Assembly (NCBI RefSeq): GCF_964204645.1
Contig: NC_134027.1
Location: forward strand, 23,424,485-23,488,484
Direction: 5' to 3'
Source of the DNA: Tubulanus polymorphus
Lineage: Eukaryota; Nemertea; Palaeonemertea; Tubulaniformes; Tubulanidae
Length of the DNA: 64,000 bases
The notes under the pieces are model-generated. The model did not search any database. It saw only the letters and a program-made list of their open reading frames with translations, and had not been told where the DNA came from. The number at the start of each line of letters is the position of its first letter. Within the stretch, counting starts at the first letter, position 1. Of the stretch, positions 54,181 through 64,000 are shown piece after piece. The translations under genes and the position numbers were made by a program.

Positions 54181-54332
54181 GACTCGATGAGTAAAAAATC
54201 CCAAAATGTGTGAACGAATCTAAAAGGTTTATTTAAAAATTAGAAATATTTCGGATGGTTGCTACCACCCTTCTTCAGTCTAAAATGATTATTTAGATTC
54301 GTTCACATATTTTGGGATATTTTACTCATCTA
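54181..54332 (+). mobile_element. GACTCGATGAGTAAAAAA MITE, copy 2
   Basis: The left GACTCGATGAGTAAAAAATC and right GGGATATTTTACTCATC, plus GTGTGAACGAATCTAAA and TTTAGATTCGTTCACA, form inverted arms of about 40 bp around TTAGAAATATTTCGGATGG. It is the same family as 10563-10672. Confidence 0.7.
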
Positions 54333-54552
54333 TGTCACTATATTACGTTAATCAACTCTAATTCGCGTAAAGCGACCATTAAAACTGTGCAGTCTGAATA
54401 AACCACGGTTTTCATATCCACTAACACTTGTATAGGCTAATAAGGATTGCCAAAGTCGTCATCTTCTTATGATGTTGAAAAGAGAAACGAAATTTTAAAC
54501 CTGACAGACTATCAGATTCAGCTATTGAATAAGATGGTGATTTTTTAAAGAA

Positions 54553-54605
54553 ACACACACACACACACACGCACGTACGCACGCACGCACGCACACACAC
54601 ACACA
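54553..54605. repeat. Alternating purine-pyrimidine tract, 53 bp
   Basis: Uninterrupted alternation of AC, GC and GT steps (ACAC.., GCACGTACGC, ACGCACGC..). It is of the kind that can adopt Z-DNA. It lies between GPCR copies 1 and 2. Confidence 0.75.
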
Positions 54606-55011
54606 AAGTCAAAGTGGTTTTTTAATATTGGATTCTCTGAAAGTTAATTTGCCCTTTTTAAAAATTTTGTCTCAGTATAGGCTCAGAAAATGTGCCCTTT
54701 CCTTTGATGTTTTTTTCTACCTTCTAGATATATTGAGAAACGTCTTTACTACGTCTTCGCGAAGACCTAAAATTCCATGTGAATGAGGATACAGTTAGGC
54801 TATAAATAATATACAGTCAACTGCTCTTAATCCGTTTAATCCGTACGAGTGGGACCAGGCAAAACCATGGCGGACTTTTCTGCGCCTTTGTAAACACGTA
54901 GATAATTATGGCTGGAAAAGTGAAAATAGATGTTTTGAGATTTTGGGCCGCCGCACTGCACTTCTGCCTCCGACAGGCCTGTATGTACCGAGAGTGTTGA
55001 TTGGTGCTCTG

Positions 55012-55135
55012 GCGAAAGCAATGAACTTGGGCGTTAATTAGTCTACGTGTAGTACGTATCACTTTGTGTAGCGACTCTTTGCTCGCAGAAATTTAAACCG
55101 AAACGCACATAAAGTTTCTATCTGCGGCATTCGCG
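55012..55135 (+). promoter_or_regulatory. Conserved upstream module of GPCR copy 2
   Basis: Contains CTTGGGCGTTAATTAGTC, AGCGACTCTTTGCTCGCAG, AAACGCACATAAAGTTTC and GGCATTCGCG directly before ATG. The last 60 bp are nearly identical to copy 3. Confidence 0.5.
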
Positions 55136-56129
55136 ATGGATTTCAACGTTTCAACTACATGCACTACCGAACATATTACAATTTACAATACGATATTACA
55201 AGGGTTAATTTCACTGGTCATACTTTTCGGCAGTGGTATTTTGATATTTTGTGTCGTTACGAAGCCGAATTTGCGCACGAATTTCACCTATATACTGGTC
55301 AGTATGGCAGCCGCCGATCTAACGGTCGTTGTGTACATGTTGTTGCCCACTGTTGATGGTATCATCCATACCTCTTCAAGTAACGTACCGTTTAGTTTTT
55401 TGTTGCATTTAGTTGGGACACTTTCTATAATATCATCTTCTATTCACGTTGTCCTGATCGGTATAAACAGACATATGGCCGTCAAGTACCCGATCAAACA
55501 CAGAAAACACGCCAGTTTACACACGTACATCAGTATTTGTGTCGGATGGACGATGCCAATGCTGTTCACGTTGGTGCGTTGTTTGTTGATGGTAGAATCG
55601 GGATTTCTAGAAGGCGTGGAATGCTGTCATACATTCAAGGTTTACGGAACGGCCTATATTACGACTTTTACGCTCCTACTTGCTCTATTGGTACTTTTAT
55701 TGTTGATTCTTCACGTGGATATCATTAGTGTGGAAGAGAAACCGACAGATCTGATAGCGCCCAAGATACGTTGGTATTACGCACTACACCATGACACGGC
55801 TGAGGAGCACGATCCAAATTTCCGTGATGGTTTTCTTTTCGTTCACGATCTGCTGGATGCCGTATCTGATAGTCGCGTGGCACATACGTCTCCACGGCCC
55901 AAGCGACACTCTTCTATCCACGAGGTATCTCGTATTTATCATCCTGTTCCTCAATTCGTCGGTCAACCCGATTATCTATACGATATTCAATCCCGATTTC
56001 AAGAACGCGTATTCGTCAGTTCTGTGTTATTTGAAACATCGTCGTCAACATCGGCTGCAGCAGCAGCAGCAAGCCGCCCAAATCGAGACTATCGCTCACC
56101 TTCCATCGAATGCACGTACATTAATGTGA
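55136..56129 (+). pseudogene. Orphan class A GPCR, tandem copy 2, frameshifted
   Basis: Residues corresponding to TM1-TM5 are read in frame to about 55726. An 8-nt deletion relative to copies 1, 3 and 4 (CGGCTTTT lost after ATCATT) plus small nearby indels then shift the frame. TM6-TM7 and the tail (FTICWMPYLIVAWH, NSSVNPIIYTIF) remain intact in another frame up to the stop at 56127-56129. The original start frame stays open to 56140, so a 334-aa product with five receptor helices and an unrelated C-terminal 130 residues could be made. The conserved Cys 3.25 is Ser here (VPFSFLLHLVG), removing the usual disulfide. The NRH motif is kept. It is most likely a young pseudogene. Confidence 0.8.
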
Positions 56130-56157
56130 GGCCATTATAACTTGCAATAAAACTCTT

Positions 56158-56420
56158 AATAAGATAAAATCCCACTATTTACCGATTAAAAGAATTTAAA
56201 AACCAGAATTTATTTATTCAATCTAAAATATATAAAAGATACGAACGACGTCACCCGATCTCAACCTAGAGATCATCGTCTAGGGTGAGATCGAAACATC
56301 GTGTCTTTTATATATTTTAGATTGAATAAATAAATTCTGGTTTTTAAATTCTTTTAATTTGTAGATAGTGGGTTTTTATCTTATTATCCGTTCACCACGT
56401 TTGAGTGTGGTTATCGTTCT
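56158..56420. mobile_element. Foldback MITE (GATCTC..GAGATC family), copy 3
   Basis: Inserted just after the AATAAA of GPCR copy 2, splitting AATAAAACTC from AAAACTCAAACTTGTTTTAC, which are contiguous after copies 3 and 4. The arms TAAATCCCACTATTTACC-like and ATAGTGGGTTTTTATCTTA, and the inner ACCCGATCTCAACCTAGAG, match 8121-8386 and 29570-29948. Confidence 0.8.
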
Positions 56421-56892
56421 AAAACTCAAACTTGTTTTACTGACTGAGATGGAGCTTCGATTTACATGAAAGTGGACTTTTTATAAGGTGCATCCACCAA
56501 CAAACACGAAAAGTTTTATACGTCGAGTCCCAGGAGTCCTCCCGCGGAACTTTTTTTGAAAATTAAATGCAAAGAAGAACATTTAACGGCTTAGATTTAT
56601 ATGCGCGTGAAAACTGAAGAAATTTCTGCTACATTCAGTCTGTGCAATTTGACCGGCCTCGAATCATGTACGTAAGTTTGGAAGAAATCTAACAAAAAGT
56701 GTCGCCAATGAGTGACCATTTTCAAAATACTGGTCAAATTATCTTTAGGCCATCGGCATCAGGTTTGACCTTCGTCGATGAGCGGGGAGTGTTCATTCTT
56801 CGAACCCCCTAAACCCAAGGGCTTAAGATAGTTTTAAGTTTTACTCATTTACCCTTACGTAGAAAAAAAAAGGTTATGACCTTTGGTACAAA

Positions 56893-57068
56893 ACTGTAAG
56901 TAGAGTCAAACCCGCTTAATCCTGATCGGCTTCTTCCGGATTTGCGTCTTATCTGGACAATATTGTTGCAGTCCATATACAAGAAATGAATCTTAATCCA
57001 GATTTCCCGTGAACCGGATGAGTTTTGTTTGTTCCCAAATGATCCGAATTAAGCGGATTCTACTGAAT
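56893..57068. mobile_element. pogo/Tigger-like MITE (GTCAAACCCGCTTAATCC)
   Basis: The left GAGTCAAACCCGCTTAATCC and right GAATTAAGCGGATTCTACTG are inverted ends. The interior has TCCAGATTTCCCGTGAACCGG. It lies in the 3' flank of GPCR copy 2. Confidence 0.55.
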
Positions 57069-58867
57069 AAGTTGTGTGTGCACTTAAGTTTGAAACTTTC
57101 TGCCAATGTTAATCTAAATGTTAATCTATGATGAGTATAAGATTCTTTATTTGCTATTGTTCTGTGTCTATGTGACTTATATCAATCACCTAATTTTTGT
57201 TAATACGACCAGTGAAACTGTGCAGTCAGAATAAGCCAACCATTTTCTGAAAGAAAGTGGTTTTTGGTAAACCTCGGTCAAATTTGATGTTGAAACGACG
57301 GAATAGGACCGTCTTGATGATTCCATAATGGATGTAACGAACTATCGGTTGACGAACATGTTTTTATTCTGAAGTTCTTCGTAACGATATTGCACTGCAG
57401 GCCTATGTTGTAGGCCTAGTTCCACATGGCCTTGGTTTTGAAATAGATCCGGAGGTACATTATGCTCAATGAGTTATACCATGTTTAGGAACAATTGAGG
57501 GTGAGCTTATACGGTATTTCATCATCTTTGTTTCGGGTCATGCAGATCGGTGAAATCCGGGAGAAGTTCTTTAAAATCGACTAACTTAGCTTCGCAAAAA
57601 TGAATCTAGATCACTCCTACTCAAATGAGGATATATGGGGGTATGAATGAATATTAGACATCTATTCTCAAAAATTTACGATACCAGCATATCCATTCTA
57701 GTCCAGTTCAATCTTGTACCAAGTGTGATGATGACCATTTTCACATAATTAGATAATTTGATTAGCACTAATTATGCAAATGTAATTTTCATCTAAATAA
57801 CAATGCTACAGGCTTTTATATCATGTATGCATTTTGTCTGCAATATAGAAATGAAAAATATTGCTGAGATAGTGGTCATACTGAGTCAATTCAGTGAAAT
57901 TCAATTTTAAATGATTCATTGATCCACGATTGGGTCCAAAATTAAATTCAACCCTCACTATTGTGGAACTGAATCCACAATTGAATTGAACCCTTGCACT
58001 GCTGTGGAATCAAAGTAAACCCACACAATTATGGTTCTGGACCCGAGACGACAAATTAAGCCCATAAAACTGTGGAACTGGATCCAACCCTTATCTTGAA
58101 CGGGGTTCAAAATTACCGGTGGTACCGGATCCAGAGTTATCTATGCGTCAGGTAAACCCTCTTCGACAATGCGTATGCTACGTCCCGGGGACCCGTTTGA
58201 AAAAGTTTCGAGTGATTTCCAACGTTAATTGCGAGTTAGCTAAGTCGGAATAAATGATTTTTCACAGGGGAAATATTTTCCGGGATTATTTCGAGATGGT
58301 GAAGTTAAAACGAACGGGTTTTCTCGGGAAGAAATTATTTCACCGGTGCAGTTTATCCCAAATTAACTAACTGGCAGCAGTTACCCAAGGCCGTCGGAAG
58401 GGGAGGGCCGCCCCACTTATTGGGTCCCGAGGTTTTTAGTTCATTAACAACTCGTTTTTCTGCTCAGATAGCCGTATGGCCGCTTCCCGCTATAAATTGC
58501 CGGCGTCGCAGCTACGTCACGCACTTACCACGCGACCTTGGTTCAACGTTATGATGATCCATGTGCATAAAGATATACGTAGCAGAAAATCTAGATATGA
58601 AAACTACTGCGAACATTTTTGTTATAGACATTGAACACCGCCCGAGTTTGGAAAAAATTCTGGATAATTCAATGTTGATCACTTGAAAAAGTAGTTTATT
58701 TTACAGGTGAGAATTCCATTCTGGAGTAGCTCAAAATGAAATATCCTGGCTTATAAGATCGAAAAATCTTCTGGGTGAGGGCTCTTCCTTTTATGAAATT
58801 TTGGGCTACCACACTGCACTTTTCCTTCCGACAGGTCTGTAACAGGTATCAAAAGTGTTGATGGGAG
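57069..58867. other. Intergenic DNA between GPCR copies 2 and 3
   Basis: No exon recognised. It contains CCACAGTTGTG-family scraps (57960-58090). The 3.9-kb spacing between copies here is the widest in the array. Confidence 0.35.
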
Positions 58868-58987
58868 CTCGAAAACAATGAACGTGGGCGTTTATTAAAG
58901 GTGGTACGTATCAGATTGTGCAGCGACTCATTGCTCGCAGAAATTTAAACCAAAACGCACATAAAGTTTCTATCTGCGGCATTCGCG
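58868..58987 (+). promoter_or_regulatory. Conserved upstream module of GPCR copy 3
   Basis: CAGATTGTGCAGCGACTCAT, TGCTCGCAGAAATTTAAACC and AAACGCACATAAAGTTTC, then GGCATTCGCG before ATG, as in copies 1, 2 and 4. Confidence 0.5.
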
Positions 58988-59983
58988 ATGGATTTTAACG
59001 TTTCAACTACATGCACTACCGAAAATACTACAATTTGCAATATGATATTACAAGGGATCATTTCACTGGTCATACTTTTCGGCAGTGGTATTTTGATATT
59101 TTGTGTCCTTACGAAGCCGAATTTGCGCACGAATTTCACCTATTTACTGGTCAGTATGGCAGGCGCCGATCTTACGGCCGGTGTGTACATGTTGTTGGCC
59201 ACTGTTGATGGTATCATCCATTCCTCCTCAAGTAACGTACCGTTTTGTTTTTTGTTGAATCTAGTTGGGACACTTTCTGTAATATCATCTTCGGTCCACG
59301 TGGTGCTAATCGGTATAAACAGACATATGGCCGTCAAGTACCCGATCAAACACAAACAACACGCCAGATTTCCCACGTACATCAGTATTTGTGGCGGATG
59401 GACGATGTCTGTGCTGTTCACGGCGCTGCGTTGTTTTTGGTTGGTTAAATCGGGATTTCTAGAAGGCGCAGATTGCTGCCACACATTCAAGATCGGCGGA
59501 ACGGGCTATATTGCGACTTTTACGTTCATACTTGTTCTAATGGTAATTATGTTGTTGATTCTTCACGTGGACATCATTCAGCTTTTAGTGTGGAAGAGAA
59601 ACCGGCAGATAGCTCCCGCGATACGCTCTGGTATTACGCAATACACCATGACACGACTGAGGAACACGATCAGAATTTCGGTTATGGTTTTCTTGTCGTT
59701 CACGATCTGCTGGATGCCGTATCTAGTAGTCATATGGTACATACATTTCCACGGCCCGAGCGACACTCTTCTATCCACGAGGTATATTGTATATATCATC
59801 CTGTTCCTCAATTCGTTGGTCAACCCGATTATCTATACGATATTCAATCCTGATTTCAAGAAAGCGTATTCATCGGTTCTGTGTTATTTGAAACGTCGTC
59901 TGCAGAATCGGCTGCAGCAGCAGCAAGCCGCCCAAATCGAGACTATCGCTCACCCTCAAACTAATGTACGGACATTAATGTGA
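58988..59983 (+). CDS. Orphan class A GPCR, tandem copy 3, intronless
   Basis: 331 aa, intact. The motif set is as in copy 1: GSG in TM1, AGADLTAGVYM, Cys 3.25 in VPFCFLLNLVG, INRHMAVKYPIKH, ECL2 Cys in GADCCHTFK, FTICWMPYLVV and NSLVNPIIYTIFNPDF. TM5 differs most (IATFTFILVLMVIMLLILH), as do the N-terminal TM4 residues, suggesting change around the ligand pocket. The C-tail has only three Gln before AAQIETIAH. The poly(A) hexamer of copies 2 and 4 is CATAAA here. It is closest to copy 2 at the 5' end. Ligand unknown. Confidence 0.9.
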   Translation: MDFNVSTTCTTENTTICNMILQGIISLVILFGSGILIFCVLTKPNLRTNFTYLLVSMAGADLTAGVYMLLATVDGIIHSSSSNVPFCFLLNLVGTLSVISSSVHVVLIGINRHMAVKYPIKHKQHARFPTYISICGGWTMSVLFTALRCFWLVKSGFLEGADCCHTFKIGGTGYIATFTFILVLMVIMLLILHVDIIQLLVWKRNRQIAPAIRSGITQYTMTRLRNTIRISVMVFLSFTICWMPYLVVIWYIHFHGPSDTLLSTRYIVYIILFLNSLVNPIIYTIFNPDFKKAYSSVLCYLKRRLQNRLQQQQAAQIETIAHPQTNVRTLM

Positions 59984-61203
59984 GACCATTATATCTTACA
60001 TAAAAACTCAAACTTGTTTTACTGCTTCGAATTGTATAGAAGTGAACTTTTTACAACGTGCACATAATATGTACTTATGATTTATTTGGGGTAGACATTT
60101 GTAGGGGCCTTCAATTTAGGTGGGGAGCGGGGTCCGGACCCCTCTAAATCTGCCCCTTGATAGATATGAATATCTACGTTCGGTATTATTCTATTTTTGT
60201 ATGTATTCTCTATGACTGTATGTTAATCGTTTGAAGTCTTAAACAATTGGCATAATGAACAACTAAACTGACTTAATGAACAACTAAACTGACTTACTAC
60301 TAGTTACTAACTTTATATCAACCCATTATAATAATTACATTTATCTTATGATCATTAAAGTCATCATTATAACTTATCATAGTTAATATGACTATAACAA
60401 TTATAGTTATCTAATGACTATAACACTTATAGTTACGTATCTAATGACTATATAGCAATCATGGTTATCTAACAAAGATGGAGTAGACTCCGCCTTGATC
60501 CGGTAATCTGTTCGATTCGGTGAAATAAAAATAAGATTTCCATTCATCCAATCACCCAGCCATCAATCCCCGAGTAACCATATGTATAACAATCTAACAA
60601 TCAACAATCTAATCTGAGGAGTTAACAGTATGCTAAGTTTATTATCCTTGCTCAGCTGACATAAACGTACATTATATGGTTCTTTATATTCTAAGATCGC
60701 TGTGGAACTGTATAGCCTACCTGTATAGACTACTTGTTTCTAAAAATTTTTGAAAGTGAAGTTTGAAATATATAATACATATACATCGAGGAAAACCATC
60801 TGAATTGTTTTTTTTTTGTATAACGATGATGTATTTTTAATAAAAGATTTTCCTTTATTTTCTTTGGAAAAAACTCTCAGTAAGTATACGTTTAATCGGT
60901 TTTCATCTCGGGATGTTGTAATCGGATCCAAAAATCGAAATTTTGCTTACAAATGAGGTTGTAACTTGAACACGTACGTCATGCAATCCACTATATTCAT
61001 GTGCAAGATGTAGCTTGATCATGCGGCTAAAATCTGTTGGAAATGGAATTTTGAAAGTTTCGTTGATTTTAAGAGAAATCGACGAATTTGTGGCGATTTT
61101 TAAGAAATCTGCCGCAGCCAATCAATGTAAGGGCATATTCGATTATACGACACAGACAAACCGGTCAATTAATCTGCTCGAATATTCGTGAGCCATTTTG
61201 TAG
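59984..61203. other. Intergenic DNA after GPCR copy 3
   Basis: The first ~80 bp match the shared GPCR 3' flank. Near 60265-60300 a GACTTAATGAACAACTAAACT-type unit is repeated, and 60360-60470 has repeated TAACTATAA/TCTAATGACTATAA words. No gene seen. Confidence 0.4.
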
Positions 61204-61419
61204 GATTTGCTTTCTCATTTCCCAGTCATTGGACAGTCTTATTATGAGTTTATTTTAAATTTGATAGTCGTCGTATTGATTCCGCCTATTCTATTATGCA
61301 AAAATCGGCGATTCAATCGATACGCTACATCGTCGACGCGCGCACAATCGAATCGGCCCAAACCCGACGCCGCGCTGATTGACATTACTAGACCGCTATT
61401 AGATTTTCTATCGGTTTAG
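61204..61419 (+). CDS. Possible terminal exon of an unidentified membrane protein
   Basis: After a splice-acceptor-like TTTTGTAG the frame reads 71 codons to TAG with no internal ATG start: a hydrophobic helix (YYEFILNLIVVVLIPPILL) followed by a polar, basic tail (NRRFNRYATSSTRAQSNRPK) and a short end (LIDITRPLLDFLSV). The last part has coding-like GC-rich codons. No upstream exon was found, so it may be an orphan exon, a retained fragment or chance. Family not recognised. Confidence 0.3.
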   Translation, partial: DLLSHFPVIGQSYYEFILNLIVVVLIPPILLCKNRRFNRYATSSTRAQSNRPKPDAALIDITRPLLDFLSV

Positions 61420-61920
61420 CGTTTATTTTACGAAGTAAGCAATTATTCATAACATAGAGTACTGATGATATTCATTAGCCCCACAATTCATTCCGCATCC
61501 CATTGATCCCACATCTCATTAGTCCGCAACGTCTCAATGGTCCCACAATTTCTTCATTTGACTTACTATGCGCCCGAGATATAAAGATCCGAGGATCTCT
61601 TGGTTTCAGCTTGGAGTAATCATTTATTACACCAAGGTTTCAGTTAGTGGTCAGTCTACCCTGACTCGTAGCTAAATTAAACTTTGAAGAAAGGTAAGAG
61701 TTTGTAAACGGTTTTTGAATAAATTTATTTTCTATTATGTACATGATTTATAATTCGACATAATCTGTTCTTGTTGATTTAATGAAAACTTTTGTATGCC
61801 GATCTTATTGCGTCATTTTTTGGTAATTAAAACCACACAACTGTGGATCGGAATGATCTACGTAGTTTTCTCAGGTTTATTCAGGGTAAGCCAAATCTGA
61901 TTAAACTATAGGCTCTGTCG
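61420..61920. other. Gene-free DNA
   Basis: A short tract of TCATTAGTCC / CCACAATTC / CCCACATCTC repeats near 61470-61550 and nothing else recognised. Confidence 0.35.
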
Positions 61921-62049
61921 CAGTTCAGTTCAGTTCAGTTTCAGTTTATTGCTCCGAAATTAATACTTAATGCACAGAACACAGAGTAGTTTACAAAATA
62001 ATAACAATCAAATAATACATTTTTGATACAAAAAAAATAATACAGGATG
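61921..62049 (-). mobile_element. LINE/SINE 3'-tail-like fragment
   Basis: Tandem CAGTT units (AGTTCAGTTCAGTTCAGTTT) lead into TTTATTGCTCCGAAATTAAT and an A-rich end. Probably a 5'-truncated retroposon on the minus strand, as at 5483 and 36716. Confidence 0.4.
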
Positions 62050-62344
62050 GAATATCATGACTTTAAACATATGATAATAAACCATTTTTAACGAATAATG
62101 CTAAAGTACTCAAGGCTTTACCTTTAGAATTTAGAAGGCGTGCGAATTGGCCTGGTAATCTCCAAATCACACTTAATCGCAATTAAGCGTCATTTTCTAG
62201 GTTTGATCTTGGAGTAATCATTTGTCAAATGATTACTCCAAGGTTTGATCCAGTTAGATCTCGGTCGGATAAACGAGTGCTCACAGTTGTACTAGTAACT
62301 AGCAGTGGTTTCCAGCATCAAATGTGTTAAGTGGTGCTCTGAGA

Positions 62345-62464
62345 TTAGCGAAGAATGAGGGTGTTAATTACTTAACGTGTATCATCATCACATCACGAAG
62401 CGACTCATTGCTTTCAGAAGCCTGAATAAAAACGCACATAAAGTTTCTACCTGTGACGCTCGCA
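62345..62464 (+). promoter_or_regulatory. Conserved upstream module of GPCR copy 4
   Basis: The most diverged of the four: TTAACGTGTATCATC, AGCGACTCATTGCTTTCAG, AAAACGCACATAAAGTTTC and GACGCTCGCA before ATG. Confidence 0.45.
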
Positions 62465-63472
62465 ATGGATTTCAACGTTTCGACGACATGCGCTGCCGAA
62501 CATATAATAGTTTCTCATATCATATTTCAAGGGATCATTTCACTGGTCATACTTTTCGGTAGCGGTATTTTGATAATTTTGGTCGTTACGAAGCCGAATT
62601 TGCGCACGAATTTCACCAATTTACTGGTCAGTATGGCAGGCGCCGATCTTGCGGTCGGTGTGTACATGTTGTTGGCCGCTGTTGATGGTATCATCCATTC
62701 CACCACAAGTGATGCACCCTTTTGTTTTTGGTTGCATTTAGTTGGGACACTTTCTCTTATATCATCTTCTACTCACGTAATGCTGATCGGTATAAACAGA
62801 CATATGGCCGTCAAGTACCCCATCAAACACAGAAAACACGCCAGATTATCCACGTACATCAGTATTTGTGTCGGATGGACGGTATCTTTTCTGTTCACGT
62901 TGTTGCGTTGTTTGTGGATGGTAAAATCGGGATTTCTAGAAGGCAAAGATTGCTGTCAAAAGTTCAGGATGGGTGGAACGGCCTATATTACGACTGTTAC
63001 GCTCCTACTTGCTCTATTGGTACTTTTATTGTTGATTCTTCACGTGGATATCATTCGGCTTTTAGTGTGGAAGAGAAACCGACAGATAGCGCCCGCGATA
63101 CGTTCTGGTATCCGGCATTACATTATTACACAACTGAGGAACACGATCAGAATTTCGGTGATGATTTTCTTTTCGTTCACGATCTGCTGGATGCCGTATC
63201 TGGTAGTCGCGTGGTACACACATTTCTACGGCTCGAGCGACACTATTCGATCCATGAGCTACAGTGTAGTTATCATCCTGTACCTCAATTCACTGGTCAA
63301 CCCGATTATCTATACGATATTCAATCCCGATTTCAAGAAAGCGTTTTGGTCAGTTCTGTGTTATTTGAAACGTCGTCGTCAGCGTCGGCTGCAGCAGGTG
63401 CAAGCCGCCCAAATCGGGACTATCACCGACCTTCCATCAAACGTACAGACTTTTAATGTGAGGCCATTATAA
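62465..63472 (+). CDS. Orphan class A GPCR, tandem copy 4, intronless
   Basis: 335 aa from the ATG at 62465 (MDFNVSTTCAAEH); upstream codons are open but lack an ATG, and the other copies start at the same place. GSG in TM1, AGADLAVGVYM, Cys 3.25 in APFCFWLHLVG, INRHMAVKYPIKH, ECL2 Cys in GKDCCQKFRM, FTICWMPYLVVAWY and NSLVNPIIYTIFNPDF are present. The C-tail CAG run is reduced to QQVQAA, and the end (TFNVRPL) differs from copy 3 (RTLM) by a small shift. AATAAA follows about 10 bp after the stop. It is the most diverged copy, probably the oldest split. Ligand unknown. Confidence 0.9.
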   Translation: MDFNVSTTCAAEHIIVSHIIFQGIISLVILFGSGILIILVVTKPNLRTNFTNLLVSMAGADLAVGVYMLLAAVDGIIHSTTSDAPFCFWLHLVGTLSLISSSTHVMLIGINRHMAVKYPIKHRKHARLSTYISICVGWTVSFLFTLLRCLWMVKSGFLEGKDCCQKFRMGGTAYITTVTLLLALLVLLLLILHVDIIRLLVWKRNRQIAPAIRSGIRHYIITQLRNTIRISVMIFFSFTICWMPYLVVAWYTHFYGSSDTIRSMSYSVVIILYLNSLVNPIIYTIFNPDFKKAFWSVLCYLKRRRQRRLQQVQAAQIGTITDLPSNVQTFNVRPL

Positions 63473-64000
63473 CTTACCAATAAAACTCAAATTTGTGGCG
63501 ATTGACACGAATATCGACTTTTGTCATTGTTACAAGGATATCGCAAAGAGGAACTACTTTTCATGGTTTCTATGGAACTGAAGAAAATGTGTCGCCAATA
63601 AGTGAATATTTCAAGCCAGCCTCAGGTTTGAACTTTATTCCCATTTTGCCTCTTCCCATTTCACCTTTTATGTACATTTTCAAAGACGCTAAATTCAATG
63701 TAGATAATGTAACATGATTGTGGTAAGTTGGCCTACCTTAAGTTATTTAGCTATGTAAGAGCCCAGGTGGGAAAGGCACAAATAAAAGAAGTGGCAAGGC
63801 GGAAAAAATTGGAAAGGGGTGAGATGGGAAGGGGACAGAATCGATAAGGGGCGACATCGAAAAGGGGCCAATTGGCGAGGAGTGAGATGGGAAGGGACAA
63901 AATGGGAACGGATTGGGGCCAAATAGGAAGAAACGAAATAGGAAGACACTGTTGGGTGTGTAATTTTCATATTTGAAACTATCTCTCAATGTCTATATGG
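63473..64000. other. 3' flank of GPCR copy 4 and purine-rich repeat
   Basis: Up to about 63610 it retains pieces of the shared GPCR flank (GTGTCGCCAATAAGTGAAT). From 63765 to 63955 it is a degenerate purine-rich tandem with GAGATGGGAAGGGGACA, GAAAAGGGGCCA and GAGATGGGAAGGGACA words. No gene seen. Confidence 0.45.

Overview
This is invertebrate nuclear DNA. Genes have spliced exons with GT/AG borders, introns are full of short palindromic transposons (MITEs), tRNA-derived SINEs and LINE pieces, and the proteins are metazoan. Gene content and repeat style suggest a lophotrochozoan (mollusc-like) animal, but the species cannot be fixed from the sequence. There is no operon, CRISPR array or bacterial feature.

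Layout, left to right. (1) 297-7512 (+): the 3' eleven exons of a copper monooxygenase of the DBH/MOXD1 family; its 5' end lies before the window. (2) 9515-10555 (+): an intronless class A GPCR, peptide-receptor-like, orphan. (3) 10.6-14.4 kb: gene-free DNA with two large foldback palindromes. (4) 14451-15881 (+): a single-exon, GC-rich porcupine (PORCN) O-acyltransferase. (5) 15.9-22.4 kb: gene-free, with a minisatellite and palindromic MITEs. (6) 22393-35079 (-): a NEK11-like protein kinase in 14 exons, reconstructed to the stop codon; its introns hold a 2-kb higher-order satellite, a 143-bp tandem array and many MITEs. (7) 37192-45049 (+): complete SSR1 (TRAP-alpha, translocon-associated protein) in 8 exons, divergent from NEK11 across a 2.1-kb shared upstream region. 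(8) 45-52.4 kb: probable SSR1 3' UTR, then a decayed LINE on the minus strand with a YADD reverse-transcriptase motif. (9) 52549-63472 (+): a tandem array of four closely related intronless class A GPCRs. They share a conserved ~110-bp upstream module and an NRH in place of DRY. The second copy is frameshifted.

The genes do not form one pathway. PORCN acylates Wnt in the ER, TRAP-alpha assists secretory protein entry into the ER, NEK11 is linked in vertebrates to cell-cycle checkpoints, and the MOXD1-like enzyme is a secretory-pathway hydroxylase. The most unusual items are the non-canonical GPCR array with its frameshifted hybrid copy, a CAGGGATGA-ended transposon family with 6-bp target duplications (one copy nested in a TTAA-flanked piggyBac-like MITE), a tRNA-like foldback family whose spacer occurs in both orientations, the higher-order satellite inside NEK11, and the intronless PORCN.
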